From the NCBI GenBank assembly GCA_035690885.1, contig DASSKC010000031.1, positions 1-24,186 of the forward strand: DNA of 24,186 nt, written 5' to 3'. How positions within the stretch are numbered: position 1 is the stretch's first letter; every line of letters starts with the position of its first letter. The notes beneath the pieces are model-generated. The model worked only from the letters and a program-made list of their open reading frames with translations. It was not told the origin of the DNA and made no database searches. The stretch comes from Oleiagrimonas sp035690885 (GTDB taxonomy: Bacteria > Pseudomonadota > Gammaproteobacteria > Xanthomonadales > Rhodanobacteraceae). This document shows positions 1 through 10,204 of the stretch, one piece after another. Both the position numbers and the translations under genes were made by a program.

Positions 1-186
1 GGCCAGGAAACTGAAGGCCGCACCGCGGTTGAACACCAACGTGCGATACAGGAAACCGTCAATGACCGGGATCTGCGCGCCGTGTGCCGTATTCGTCAGC
101 ACCCAGAACTTGCTCAACTGGTCGATGAAGATGGTCAGGGCTGACAGCCACAGCCAGGACAATGCGGAGGGTTTCGGGGTTGTCAT
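1..186 (-). CDS. lspA: Lipoprotein signal peptidase (signal peptidase II), N-terminal part
   Basis: This is an inner-membrane aspartyl protease that removes signal peptides from diacylglyceryl-modified prolipoproteins. Only the first 62 residues are inside the window; the gene runs off its left edge. A hydrophobic first segment (about residues 8-21) leads into the conserved IDQLSK motif at 21-26, and FNRGAAFSFL (about 52-61) matches the family's NxGaAFS block. The catalytic aspartates lie beyond the edge. The start is the ATG at 184-186, with only a weak GAGA-like ribosome site. It is the last visible gene of the murJ-ribF-ileS-lspA run, the usual order in Xanthomonadales, but 157 bp separates it from ileS, and that gap holds a REP-like repeat. 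The family assignment is firm; completeness cannot be judged. Confidence 0.93.
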   Translation of the reverse strand, partial: MTTPKPSALSWLWLSALTIFIDQLSKFWVLTNTAHGAQIPVIDGFLYRTLVFNRGAAFSFLA

Positions 187-230
187 GGCCAATTTCTCAC
201 ACGAACTTCATGGCAGATCGAAACGGCCCA

Positions 231-254
231 TGCAGGAGCGGCGGAAGCCGCGAT
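231..254. repeat. REP-like palindromic repeat in the ileS-lspA gap
   Basis: A GCAGGAGCGGC arm followed by GGAA and GCCGCGAT forms a short hairpin (GCGGC/GCCGC). It matches the form of the REP-type intergenic repeat that I know to be frequent in Xanthomonadaceae and pseudomonads (GTAGGAGCGGCTTNAGCCGCGA). Only one copy was noticed in this window. It may act on mRNA stability or termination between ileS and lspA; that is inference. Confidence 0.55.
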
Positions 255-343
255 TGGGCGTGCCGGGACCGTTGCTGTCTTGCGGCGTTGCCGGTCGGGC
301 CTTCCAGCCCTCCTGCAAAGACGCATCAGGGTGGATGGATGGG

Positions 344-3211
<2,868 letters not shown>

Positions 3212-3227
3212 GAATATCCCGGGGGGG

Positions 3228-4184
3228 TCAAATCGCGTGCACGGAGGCCGGATGCGTGGCCAGGATCCGGCGTGCGGCGGAGGCGTCGTCATGCATCTGT
3301 GCGACCAGTGCATCGACGCCGTCGAATTTCAGCTCGTCACGCAACTTGGCGACGAAGGTGGTTTCCATGCGGCGACCATACAGATCGCCGTCAAAATCGA
3401 ACAGGTGTACTTCCAGCAACGGCTCGGGCACCTCGTTGACGGTCGGGCGCACGCCCAGGCTGGCCACGCCGGGACGCGTGACCGGCTCGCCGTCGACACC
3501 GACGCGCACCGCGAACACACCATCGATCGGGCTGTTGCGGCGCCCCAGATGCACATTGGCCGTGGGATAACCCAGCTCACGCCCCAGGCGATTGCCGCGG
3601 GCCACACGTCCACTGATGGCGAACGGCCGGCCGAGCAAGGCGGCCGCGCCGGTAAAATCACCGGCAGCCAGACGTTCGCGAATCAGGGTAGACGAGACGC
3701 GCTCGCCGTCACATTTGACCGGCGGCATGGCGCGTGCCGTGAAACCGAGGTCCGCGCCCATGGATTCGAGCAGGGCGAAATCGCCGCCGCGCTTGTGGCC
3801 GAAGCGGAAATCGCCACCGACCCAGACCTCACGTGCATGCATGCGCTCGACCAGCACCTTGCGCACGAAATCCTCGCCGCTCATGGCCGTCAACGCATGA
3901 TTGAAGCGCAACAACAGCAGGCGTTCGATGCCGGCGGCGTGCATGCCTTCGATCTTGTCGCGCGGCGATCCCAGCCGTGGCAGCGGACGCCGCGAAAAAT
4001 ACGCGCGCGGCAACGGCTCGAAGCTGATCGCCGCCGGCAGGCAGTCAAGCGCGGACGCACGCCCGCGCACCTCGGCCAGAAGGCCCTGGTGACCCAGGTG
4101 CAGCCCGTCGAATGCCCCAACCGCTACGACGCTGCCCGACGGAGCCAGGTTTGGCCCCGCGACATCGCGGAAAACCTCAATCAT
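3228..4184 (-). CDS. ribF: Bifunctional riboflavin kinase / FAD synthetase
   Basis: This enzyme converts riboflavin to FMN and then FAD in the cytosol. The 318-residue length is normal for the family. The N-terminal nucleotidyltransferase domain shows GAFDGLHLGH at residues 23-32, the FRFGHKRGG region near 126-134 and STLIRERL at 165-172. The C-terminal flavokinase domain shows GRVARGNRLGRELGYPTAN at 192-210 and the IDGVFAVRV strand after it. It sits between murJ (48 bp upstream) and ileS (16 bp downstream), an arrangement conserved in many proteobacteria. No Shine-Dalgarno sequence precedes the ATG. Instead a TATACT box ends 7 bases before the start codon, so ribF may have its own promoter and a leaderless message in addition to readthrough from murJ. 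Confidence 0.97.
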   Translation of the reverse strand: MIEVFRDVAGPNLAPSGSVVAVGAFDGLHLGHQGLLAEVRGRASALDCLPAAISFEPLPRAYFSRRPLPRLGSPRDKIEGMHAAGIERLLLLRFNHALTAMSGEDFVRKVLVERMHAREVWVGGDFRFGHKRGGDFALLESMGADLGFTARAMPPVKCDGERVSSTLIRERLAAGDFTGAAALLGRPFAISGRVARGNRLGRELGYPTANVHLGRRNSPIDGVFAVRVGVDGEPVTRPGVASLGVRPTVNEVPEPLLEVHLFDFDGDLYGRRMETTFVAKLRDELKFDGVDALVAQMHDDASAARRILATHPASVHAI

Positions 4185-4190
4185 CGCGCC

Positions 4191-4219
4191 AGTATAGCGG
4201 CCATGGACATCATCGCGAA
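4191..4219 (-). promoter_or_regulatory. Candidate promoter giving a leaderless ribF mRNA
   Basis: On the minus strand TATACT (4196-4191) is a near-consensus -10 box. TTCGCG (4219-4214) is a poor -35 at 17 bp spacing. The expected transcription start, about 7 bases past the -10, falls on the A of the ribF ATG at 4184. The box lies in the 48-bp gap after the murJ stop. The lack of a ribosome site in front of ribF fits, but the -35 is weak. Confidence 0.42.
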
Positions 4220-4232
4220 TGCCTGTTGGCGA

Positions 4233-5849
4233 TCAGACATTCGCCGGGCCGCGCAACTCGTGCAGGCGAAAACCGCCGATCAGCATCACGCCCGCGTAAG
4301 TGACAGCCCCGGCGACGACCAGCACCGCCAGGTGCCAGACGCGCGTCCACACATCCACTTGCGTCCAATGCGGCCACACCGCCATGCCAATCCCGAGCAC
4401 CACGGCCATGGCCAGACACGCCGTCACCACGCGCGCCAAGTGCTTCACCCAACCCGGCTGGCGCTGATACACCCCGGCGCGATGCAGCCAGAACCACAGC
4501 AGCCCGCAGTTGATGTAGGCCGATATGGCACCTGCAATGCCCAGCGCCATGTGCAGTCCGGGCACGCGTGCGATGCCGGCCAGCCAGCTCAGCTGCTTGA
4601 CCGGCTCCGGCGCCCACAACTCGAACAACAACACGATGAAGGCGACGTTGAACACCATGTTGGCCACCAGCGCCACCAGCGCCGCCTTGACCGGCGTGCG
4701 CGTGTCCTGGCGCGCGAAAAAGCCCGGCAGCAGCACCTTGACCAGCGCGTAAGCCGGCAGCCCCGACACGAAAGCCAGGATCGACAACGTGGTCATGTGC
4801 GTGTCGAACGCCGTGAATTGCCCGTGCTGGAACAGCGTCGCCACCAGCGGCGTGGCCAGGATCAGCAGCGCCACCATGGCCGGCAAGGCCACCAGAAGCG
4901 CCATGCGTAGGCCCCAGTCCAGCGCCGTGGAAAACCCTTCGCGATCGGTTCCCACATGCCGCCGTGCCAACGCCGGCAAAATCACCGTACCCAGAGCCAC
5001 GCCGAACACGCCCAGCGGCAATTCCAGAAACCGCACCGATTGCGCCAGCCAGGTCTGCGAGCCGGTGATCAACAACGACGCCAGCACCGTGTCCAGCAAC
5101 AGATTGATCTGCGCCACCGACGAACCCAGCAACGTCGGCCCCATCAGGCGCATGATCTTGCGCACTCCGGAGTGGCGCCAATTCCAGCGCGGCCAGAGCA
5201 ACAACTTCAGCCGCCGTATCGATGGCAGCAGGAACAGCACCTGTGCGATGCCCGCCGCCAGGATGGCCCAGCCCAGCGCCATGATGGGCGTATGCAGATG
5301 CGGCGCCAGCAGCAAGGCGCCGGCAATCATGCACACATTCAGGATGACCGGCGTCAGCGCCGGCATGGCAAAGCGCTGGAAGCTGTTGAGCACACCGGCC
5401 ATCAACGCCACCAGCGACACGCACCACAGGAACGGGAATGTCAGCCGCAACAGATCGGTGGTCATGGCCAGCTCTTCGGGCTGGCCGATGTAGCCGGGCG
5501 CGAACACCGTCACCACCTGCGGCGCAAAAATCAGCCCCAGCGCCACCACCACCAGCAAAACCACACCCAGTACGCCGGCCACACACGCCGCCAGCTCGCG
5601 CAACTCGGCATGGGTGCGCGTTTGCTTGTACTCGGTGAACACCGGCACGAAAGCCGTCGAAAACGAGCCCTCGGCAAACAAACGGCGCATGAAATTGGGA
5701 ATGCGGAACGCCACCCAGAACGCATCCGTGGCCGCCGAGGCACCAAATGTGGTGTTGATGGCGATATCGCGCGCCAGCCCCAGCACGCGCGATATCATCG
5801 TCATCGAGCTGAACGACAGCAGCCCGCGCAACAAGGTCGGTGTTTTCAC
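4233..5849 (-). CDS. murJ: Lipid II flippase MurJ (MviN)
   Basis: This MOP-superfamily inner-membrane protein flips the peptidoglycan precursor lipid II to the periplasmic face. The protein is strongly hydrophobic throughout, with many membrane segments. It carries the family N terminus LLRGLLSFSSMTMISRVLGL and the conserved FGASAATDAFWVAFRIPNFMRRLFAEGSFSTAFVPV stretch (shown by its parts FRIPN and AEGSFS). I chose the GTG at 5849-5847 (538 residues), because family members begin next to the LLRGLLSF block. A second in-frame GTG at 5906 would add 19 residues of poor family character. A TATGCT -10-like box at 5897-5892 lies between the two GTGs and supports the shorter form. Neither start has a good SD. 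It is the first gene of the ribF-ileS-lspA run and diverges from rpsT. Confidence 0.96.
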   Translation of the reverse strand: MKTPTLLRGLLSFSSMTMISRVLGLARDIAINTTFGASAATDAFWVAFRIPNFMRRLFAEGSFSTAFVPVFTEYKQTRTHAELRELAACVAGVLGVVLLVVVALGLIFAPQVVTVFAPGYIGQPEELAMTTDLLRLTFPFLWCVSLVALMAGVLNSFQRFAMPALTPVILNVCMIAGALLLAPHLHTPIMALGWAILAAGIAQVLFLLPSIRRLKLLLWPRWNWRHSGVRKIMRLMGPTLLGSSVAQINLLLDTVLASLLITGSQTWLAQSVRFLELPLGVFGVALGTVILPALARRHVGTDREGFSTALDWGLRMALLVALPAMVALLILATPLVATLFQHGQFTAFDTHMTTLSILAFVSGLPAYALVKVLLPGFFARQDTRTPVKAALVALVANMVFNVAFIVLLFELWAPEPVKQLSWLAGIARVPGLHMALGIAGAISAYINCGLLWFWLHRAGVYQRQPGWVKHLARVVTACLAMAVVLGIGMAVWPHWTQVDVWTRVWHLAVLVVAGAVTYAGVMLIGGFRLHELRGPANV

Positions 5850-5951
5850 GGGGCCGCGGACTCGTGGGAGTGAAGGATCGACATGATGCAGAGCATAACG
5901 GCTCACGGCGGCGGGCCGGACAATGCCCTGCTCACCCGGACAGGGAAATGA

Positions 5952-5980
5952 TTGACTGCGCGTGACAAATCACGGATAAT
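5952..5980 (+). promoter_or_regulatory. Sigma-70 promoter of rpsT
   Basis: TTGACT (5952-5957) and GATAAT (5975-5980) are separated by exactly 17 bp, an almost ideal housekeeping promoter. Transcription should start near 5987, giving a 5' leader of about 37 bases before the TTG start codon of rpsT. Confidence 0.85.
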
Positions 5981-6023
5981 TCCGCTCTTATCCACCCTCA
6001 ATCAACGTATTCGGAGTCATCCC

Positions 6024-6287
6024 TTGGCCAACATCAAGTCCGCGAAGAAGCGCGCGCGCCAGTCGGAAGTCAACCGCCAGCGCAACGCCAGCGCCCGTTC
6101 CATGGTGCGCACCGCGCTGAAGAAGGTCACCAAGGCGATCGAGGCCGGCGACAAGGCCGCTGCCACGGCTGCCTACCAGACCGCCGTCCCGCTGCTGGAT
6201 CGTTACGCCTCGCGCAACCTGATCCACAAGAACAAGGCCGCTCGCCACAAGAGCCGCCTGAACACCGCGATCCACGCGCTCGGCTGA
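6024..6287 (+). CDS. rpsT: Small ribosomal subunit protein bS20
   Basis: This primary 16S rRNA-binding protein of the 30S subunit is 87 residues long, the same as in E. coli. It is lysine/arginine-rich and begins ANIKSAKKRARQSE, with the family C-terminal pattern HKNKAARHKSRLN. The start is the TTG at 6024-6026, preceded by GGAG at 6013-6016 with a 7-base spacer. No ATG fits. An apparently longer reading frame begins inside the -35 box and so is not real. E. coli rpsT also uses UUG, where the poor start codon is tied to autogenous control, so the same may hold here. It has its own promoter and ends 13 bp before a strong terminator hairpin. Confidence 0.97.
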   Translation: MANIKSAKKRARQSEVNRQRNASARSMVRTALKKVTKAIEAGDKAAATAAYQTAVPLLDRYASRNLIHKNKAARHKSRLNTAIHALG

Positions 6288-6300
6288 GCCGTCGCCACGT

Positions 6301-6348
6301 CGCGAGCAACAAAAAAGCCGGCGCAAGCCGGCTTTTTTGTTGCTCGCG
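6301..6348. terminator. Bidirectional rho-independent terminator between rpsT and the O-antigen ligase gene
   Basis: Two perfect 22-base inverted arms (6301-6322 and 6327-6348) enclose a GCAA tetraloop. The GC core GCCGGC is followed by T6 on the plus strand and, by symmetry, T6 on the minus strand. It can therefore end both rpsT (plus) and the converging ligase gene (minus, stop at 6371). Confidence 0.93.
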
Positions 6349-6370
6349 CAATCATCCGCGCAGCGGTCAC

Positions 6371-7546
6371 TCAGGGCGACTCGACCGCCCGTTTCGGCTG
6401 CAACGAGTAGGAAATCACCAGCGGCAGCCAGGCACACAGCCAACTGATGCTTGGACTCTCGATCAGGTACGGCAGCTCGACCTGGCCCTGCAGCGTCGTG
6501 AAAACCCACAACGCCAGCACCAGGCACCCCAGCGGCTCATGCCGATGCAACCAGCCACGCCAGCCAAGCGGCAGCCAGATCAGCAGGAACAATATCAACC
6601 CCGGCAAACCCAACTGGATGGCCAGCTGCGCGAACATGTTCTGCGCCTGCCAGATGAATGTCGAATCGACATAAAAGTGCACCGGCGTGCCCTGCCCGAT
6701 GCCGATCCACGGACTGAGCAAAAACGTGTGGAAGTTGTGCAGCATGATCGCGGGGCGATGGGACCAGTCGCGCGCCGTCAGTTGCGGCAGAAACAGAAAC
6801 ATCACCAGCACGGCCACAAGAATGACCACCGGCAACAGCCACAGGACCTTCTTGTTCAGCAAATTGCGCCGGCAAAACAGAACCACGACAAACGCGGCGA
6901 ACAATGAACCCCAGGCGCCCCTGCTGAAGGTGAGACAGACGAAGGCGATCAGGACCGCGACCATGATCCAGCGCGCGACGTGCTGCCATGTCTCCTTGCA
7001 TGGAATCACGCTCAGGCAAATCGCCAGGACCGATGCCGCAGCGGCGGCATCATTGGTGTTGGACAGCCGCCCGAAACCCTGGATGCGGTCCCCGTCCAGG
7101 ACTTGCGGTTCATGCACGGCAAATGCCGCAAGCGCGGCCACGGTCGCCACCGCGCCAATGACCAGCACGAACCCGTACACACGGTGCTCGCGGCCCTCGA
7201 ATACCCGGCTCCACGCATAAAGAAACAGGCAGATGGTCACGTAGCGCCCAAGCCAGTCGGCCACGCTGCGATCCGTGCTCCAGGCAAGTGACAGCAAGCT
7301 CCACAGAAGCAACAACACCACCCACTTGGTGGAGCGATGCCGCCACAGCGTCTGCACCGATCCGGGCTTCCACACGATCAGGATCAACGCCGGAAGGCAC
7401 AGCGTGAAGCCATACAGGTACGCGAACCCATGACTGGGAAACGGCACGAACATGCCGGCGAAAAGCACGAATACGCCAAAACCCATTGCCAGATGCAATG
7501 CGCGATCCATCCCCCGTGGGGACTTTGGCAGGCTTGTTGCGTCCAT
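6371..7546 (-). CDS. O-antigen ligase / Wzy-like membrane protein
   Basis: This polytopic inner-membrane protein of 391 residues is of the O-antigen ligase superfamily (WaaL/Wzy type), which joins or polymerises surface glycans on the periplasmic side. Around ten hydrophobic segments are visible. The family-typical features are the TFSRGAWGSL helix (just after mid-protein) and a large periplasmic loop with the HNFHTFLLSPWIGIGQGTP pattern. The ATG at 7546-7544 overlaps the TGA of the upstream glycosyltransferase by one base (TGATG), so translation is probably coupled. Reading upstream would add 48 residues that overlap the glycosyltransferase in another frame. Substrate, and ligase versus polymerase activity, cannot be told from sequence. 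It lies with its partner gene between rpsT and obgE, which are normally neighbours in Xanthomonas. Confidence 0.82.
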   Translation of the reverse strand: MDATSLPKSPRGMDRALHLAMGFGVFVLFAGMFVPFPSHGFAYLYGFTLCLPALILIVWKPGSVQTLWRHRSTKWVVLLLLWSLLSLAWSTDRSVADWLGRYVTICLFLYAWSRVFEGREHRVYGFVLVIGAVATVAALAAFAVHEPQVLDGDRIQGFGRLSNTNDAAAAASVLAICLSVIPCKETWQHVARWIMVAVLIAFVCLTFSRGAWGSLFAAFVVVLFCRRNLLNKKVLWLLPVVILVAVLVMFLFLPQLTARDWSHRPAIMLHNFHTFLLSPWIGIGQGTPVHFYVDSTFIWQAQNMFAQLAIQLGLPGLILFLLIWLPLGWRGWLHRHEPLGCLVLALWVFTTLQGQVELPYLIESPSISWLCAWLPLVISYSLQPKRAVESP

Positions 7547-8508
7547 CAACTTTCGCGCGCCCTCAAGGTGGGTCGAAGAGAACAAACCAGCGCGCTGGCG
7601 GCGGCAGCCATCGCCAGCGACGGGCTGCGCAACATGACCGAGTAATCCATGACTTTCCTTGTATCGGGCCGCACGCCGATCTTTCGACACACGCGCAGGT
7701 AACGCCGGGTCGTGCGCACGGCCCGCTTTCGTATCGCCCGACGGGTCGCTTCGGGCTGCCCCGCACTGTCGCCGTACAAACGGGAAAGCGTACCGGCCGC
7801 CACCAGCAGGCCGCGCGCATTTTTCACGCTTTTGCCCGACGTGGTGATGGAGTGCTCGCGCAGCCTGCGCTCATAAAACACATCCTCGAGAACGACCACG
7901 CGCCCGCAGGCCATGAGCAAGGGCAGGAACATGTCGTCATCTTCGTGAACAATGTTCTTGAAACGCAAGCCGTTGCTTTCCCACAGCGTGCGTCGCGACA
8001 GGTACAGCCACGCGCACGGCGCCGGCGTCCCCGCGCGGACCAGTCGCGCGACCGCACTGCCGCCATCGGCAAAGGTCTCCGTGAACGGCCGTCGGAGGTC
8101 GTTGCCGACCCGCTGGTCCGGATTTCCGTGAACAAACGACTGGCCGGAGAACATGATCAGATCAGGATGCTGGTTGGCTTGGATTTCAGCGTGCATCCTG
8201 CACAGAAAATCCTCGCGCAACAAGTCGTCGGAATCGAAAAAATACACGTAGTCGCCCGTCGCGCGATCCAGCCCCTCGTTGCGCGCCGGTCCCAGCCCCT
8301 GATTCGGTGTGGTGACAACGGTGACTTCCGGCCGCTGCGCGTATTTTTCGATCTCGCGCGCCGTGTCGTCCGTACTGCCGTCGTTGACGATGATGACTTC
8401 ATGAATCGGTACCGCCTGGGCAAACAATGAATCCAGGGCTGGCGCAATATATGGTTCGACGTTGTAGGCGGGGATGATTACGGAAATTCGTACGGGTCGT
8501 GAACCCAC
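7546..8508 (-). CDS. Family 2 glycosyltransferase
   Basis: This 320-residue GT-A fold inverting glycosyltransferase is probably cytosolic and membrane-associated, adding a sugar to a surface-glycan intermediate. The N terminus has the classic GT2 strand VRISVIIPAYNVE (6-18) and VNDGSTDDT at 41-49. The metal-binding DSDD is at 92-95, and an EDDD acidic cluster at 189-192 is a likely catalytic-base region. The C-terminal third is rich in arginine. The start is the GTG at 8508-8506, with GGAG 7 bases upstream (8519-8516). A nearby GTG at 8513 is out of frame. It is the first gene of the module and is fused by a TGATG overlap to the ligase gene. Donor and acceptor sugars are unknown. Confidence 0.88.
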   Translation of the reverse strand: MGSRPVRISVIIPAYNVEPYIAPALDSLFAQAVPIHEVIIVNDGSTDDTAREIEKYAQRPEVTVVTTPNQGLGPARNEGLDRATGDYVYFFDSDDLLREDFLCRMHAEIQANQHPDLIMFSGQSFVHGNPDQRVGNDLRRPFTETFADGGSAVARLVRAGTPAPCAWLYLSRRTLWESNGLRFKNIVHEDDDMFLPLLMACGRVVVLEDVFYERRLREHSITTSGKSVKNARGLLVAAGTLSRLYGDSAGQPEATRRAIRKRAVRTTRRYLRVCRKIGVRPDTRKVMDYSVMLRSPSLAMAAAASALVCSLRPTLRARES

Positions 8509-8550
8509 GGCACAACTCCATCACGCCTTGTTGCAGGCATCAGCCGGGCA

Positions 8551-8579
8551 ATTGTAGTGGGTAATCACGAACCGTGAAT
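8551..8579 (-). promoter_or_regulatory. Weak candidate promoter of the glycosyltransferase-ligase pair
   Basis: TACAAT (8556-8551, minus strand) is a good -10 box and would give a leader of about 36 bases. The best hexamer at 17 bp spacing, ATTCAC (8579-8574), is a poor -35. A small dyad, TCACG-AAC-CGTGA (8565-8577), overlaps this region and could be an operator or part of an obgE terminator. Confidence 0.32.
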
Positions 8580-8626
8580 GACCGTTGCCGCGAGCCTGAC
8601 ACACGCCTTGAAACCCTGCCGTCCGC

Positions 8627-9697
8627 TCAGGCATCACCACGACCCGATCGCGGGTCGTCTTGCGCCGCGCGCCGGTCACGTTCGCGCGCACGCTCGCGGT
8701 CGAAAAATTGTTGCACGGCATTGCACAATTCGCGCGTGCCTTCACGCAAGCCCGCGGATATCACGAACCACGGCTCGCGCCACTGCAGGCGCTCCACGAT
8801 ATCCTCGACTACGCCATCGCGCTGGTCCGCATCCAGCATGTCGGACTTGTTCAGCACCAGCCAGCGCGGCCGCTCAAGCAGCTCGGCGTCGAATCGCTCC
8901 AGCTCGCCGGCGATGGCATGCACCTGTTCGACCGGATCGCTGCCATCGACCGGCGCGACATCGACCACGTGCAGCAACAGGCTGGTACGGGCGACATGTT
9001 TGAGAAACCGGACGCCCAATCCGGCGCCATCGGCCGCGCCCTCGATCAGACCGGGAATGTCGGCAATGACGAAACTGGAATCCGGGCCACTGCGCACCAC
9101 GCCGAGATTCGGATGCAGCGTGGTGAACGGGTAATCGGCCACGCGCGGCGTGGCGGCGGAAACGGCGCGTATCAGCGTCGACTTGCCGGCGTTGGGAAAA
9201 CCCAGCAGACCGACATCGGCCAGCAGCTTCAGCTCCAGCTTCAGCTCGCGCTCGTCACCGGGCGTGCCCGGCGTCGCCCGGCGTGGCGCGCGATTGACCG
9301 AGCTCTTGAAGTGGATATTGCCCAGCCCGCCCTTGCCGCCTTGCGCCACCTTCAGGCGCTCGCCATGGCGGGTCAGGTCGCCAATGACCTCATCGGTATC
9401 CAGATGCGTGACCACGGTACCGATCGGTACGCGGACCTCCAGGTCCTCGCCACCCTTGCCGTACTTGTCACTGCCCATGCCGTCCTGGCCGCGCTCGGCC
9501 TTGAACTGGCGCTTGTGGCGAAAGTCGATCAGGGTGTTGAGTCCCTCATCGGCCACCAACCACACCGAGCCGCCACGGCCGCCATCGCCACCGTCCGGGC
9601 CTCCCTTGGGAATGTATTTTTCGCGCCGGAAGCTGACGCAGCCGTTGCCACCGTTGCCGGCCTTGATCTGGATGTGGGCTTCGTCGACGAATTTCAT
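8627..9697 (-). CDS. obgE: Obg/CgtA GTPase
   Basis: This ribosome-associated GTPase is involved in 50S maturation and stress response. The 356-residue product has the glycine-rich Obg fold (GNGGNGCVSFRREKYIPKGG at 14-33 and GGDGGRGGS at 36-44) and then a G domain. The G domain shows GFPNAGKST (G1, 166-174), DIPGLIEGA (G3, from 213) and NKSD (G4, near 292). The charged tail (RERARERDRR) is shorter than in E. coli Obg (390 residues). The start is the ATG at 9697. It follows rpmA, as in most bacteria, but a terminator-like hairpin and a 98-bp heptamer repeat lie between them. No Shine-Dalgarno sequence is visible, and the repeat ends only 14 bases before the start codon, so expression may be unusual. 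Confidence 0.97.
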   Translation of the reverse strand: MKFVDEAHIQIKAGNGGNGCVSFRREKYIPKGGPDGGDGGRGGSVWLVADEGLNTLIDFRHKRQFKAERGQDGMGSDKYGKGGEDLEVRVPIGTVVTHLDTDEVIGDLTRHGERLKVAQGGKGGLGNIHFKSSVNRAPRRATPGTPGDERELKLELKLLADVGLLGFPNAGKSTLIRAVSAATPRVADYPFTTLHPNLGVVRSGPDSSFVIADIPGLIEGAADGAGLGVRFLKHVARTSLLLHVVDVAPVDGSDPVEQVHAIAGELERFDAELLERPRWLVLNKSDMLDADQRDGVVEDIVERLQWREPWFVISAGLREGTRELCNAVQQFFDRERARERDRRAAQDDPRSGRGDA

Positions 9698-9711
9698 GGC
9701 GGGAAAAGCTC

Positions 9712-9809
9712 AGGGGCTAGGGGCTAGGGGCTAGGGGCTAGGGGCTAGGGGCTAGGGGCTAGGGGCTAGGGGCTAGGGGCTAGGGGCCAGGGGCTGGGGG
9801 CTGGGGGCT
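9712..9809. repeat. Heptamer tandem repeat (AGGGGCT, 14 units)
   Basis: Ten perfect AGGGGCT units (9712-9781) are followed by AGGGGCC, AGGGGCT and two GGGGGCT units, 98 bp in all. On the sense strand of obgE the unit reads AGCCCCT. The array lies in the obgE upstream region, and its copy number is likely to vary by slippage. The G4 runs at 7-base periodicity on the plus strand could also form G-quadruplex DNA. A related degenerate C-rich stretch lies at 9831-9857. Heptamer arrays of the GGGATTC type are common in Xanthomonadaceae gaps. Confidence 0.95.
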
Positions 9810-9870
9810 GGAGCTTGCGGGAAGTTTAACGCCCCTCGTCCCTCGCCCCTCGTCCCTGTTTTTCAACATC

Positions 9871-9904
9871 CAAAAACAACAAGACCCCGCACAATGACGG
9901 GGCC
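9871..9904 (-). terminator. Rho-independent terminator after rpmA
   Basis: Read on the minus strand, GGCCCCG (9904-9898) pairs with CGGGGTC (9889-9883), with one G-U pair and an 8-base loop, followed by the T-rich tract TTGTTGTTTTT. It lies 26 bp after the rpmA stop. If efficient, it would uncouple obgE from rplU-rpmA. Confidence 0.75.
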
Positions 9905-9929
9905 TTGCCATACACTGGAAAAATCCAGC

Positions 9930-10187
9930 TCAGTTCGGGACCACGTCCACGAACTTGCGGTTTTTGGCGCCGCGGGTCTTGAACTCGACCTTGCCGTCGA
10001 CCAGCGCGAACAGCGTGTGATCGCGGCCCAGGCCAACGCCGTTGCCGGCGTGAAAACGGGTGCCGCGCTGACGCACGATGATGTTGCCGGCCTCGATCGC
10101 CTGGCCGCCGTAGATCTTGACGCCCAGGTATTTCGGATTGGAATCGCGACCGTTCTTGCTGGAACCTACGCCCTTTTTATGTGCCAT
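9930..10187 (-). CDS. rpmA: Large ribosomal subunit protein bL27
   Basis: This 50S protein's N-terminal tail reaches towards the peptidyl-transferase centre. It is 85 residues long, the normal size. It begins AHKKGVGSSKNGRDSNPKYLGVK, with its recognisable parts AHKKG and SKNGRDS, and then RQRGTRFHAG. No N-terminal extension needing cleavage is present, unlike in Firmicutes. The ATG at 10187 is preceded by GGAG. It lies 17 bp after rplU in the conserved rplU-rpmA pair and is followed by a terminator. Confidence 0.98.
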   Translation of the reverse strand: MAHKKGVGSSKNGRDSNPKYLGVKIYGGQAIEAGNIIVRQRGTRFHAGNGVGLGRDHTLFALVDGKVEFKTRGAKNRKFVDVVPN

Positions 10188-10204
10188 GGTTGTGTGCTCC
10201 TCGC

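Noticed and set aside
5952..6023. N-terminally extended bS20 starting at 5952
   Set aside because: The supposed start codon is part of the -35 box of the rpsT promoter, and the true protein starts at TTG 6024 behind a GGAG site.
9712..9809. CRISPR-like array
   Set aside because: The units are 7 bp with no spacers, so it is a simple tandem repeat.
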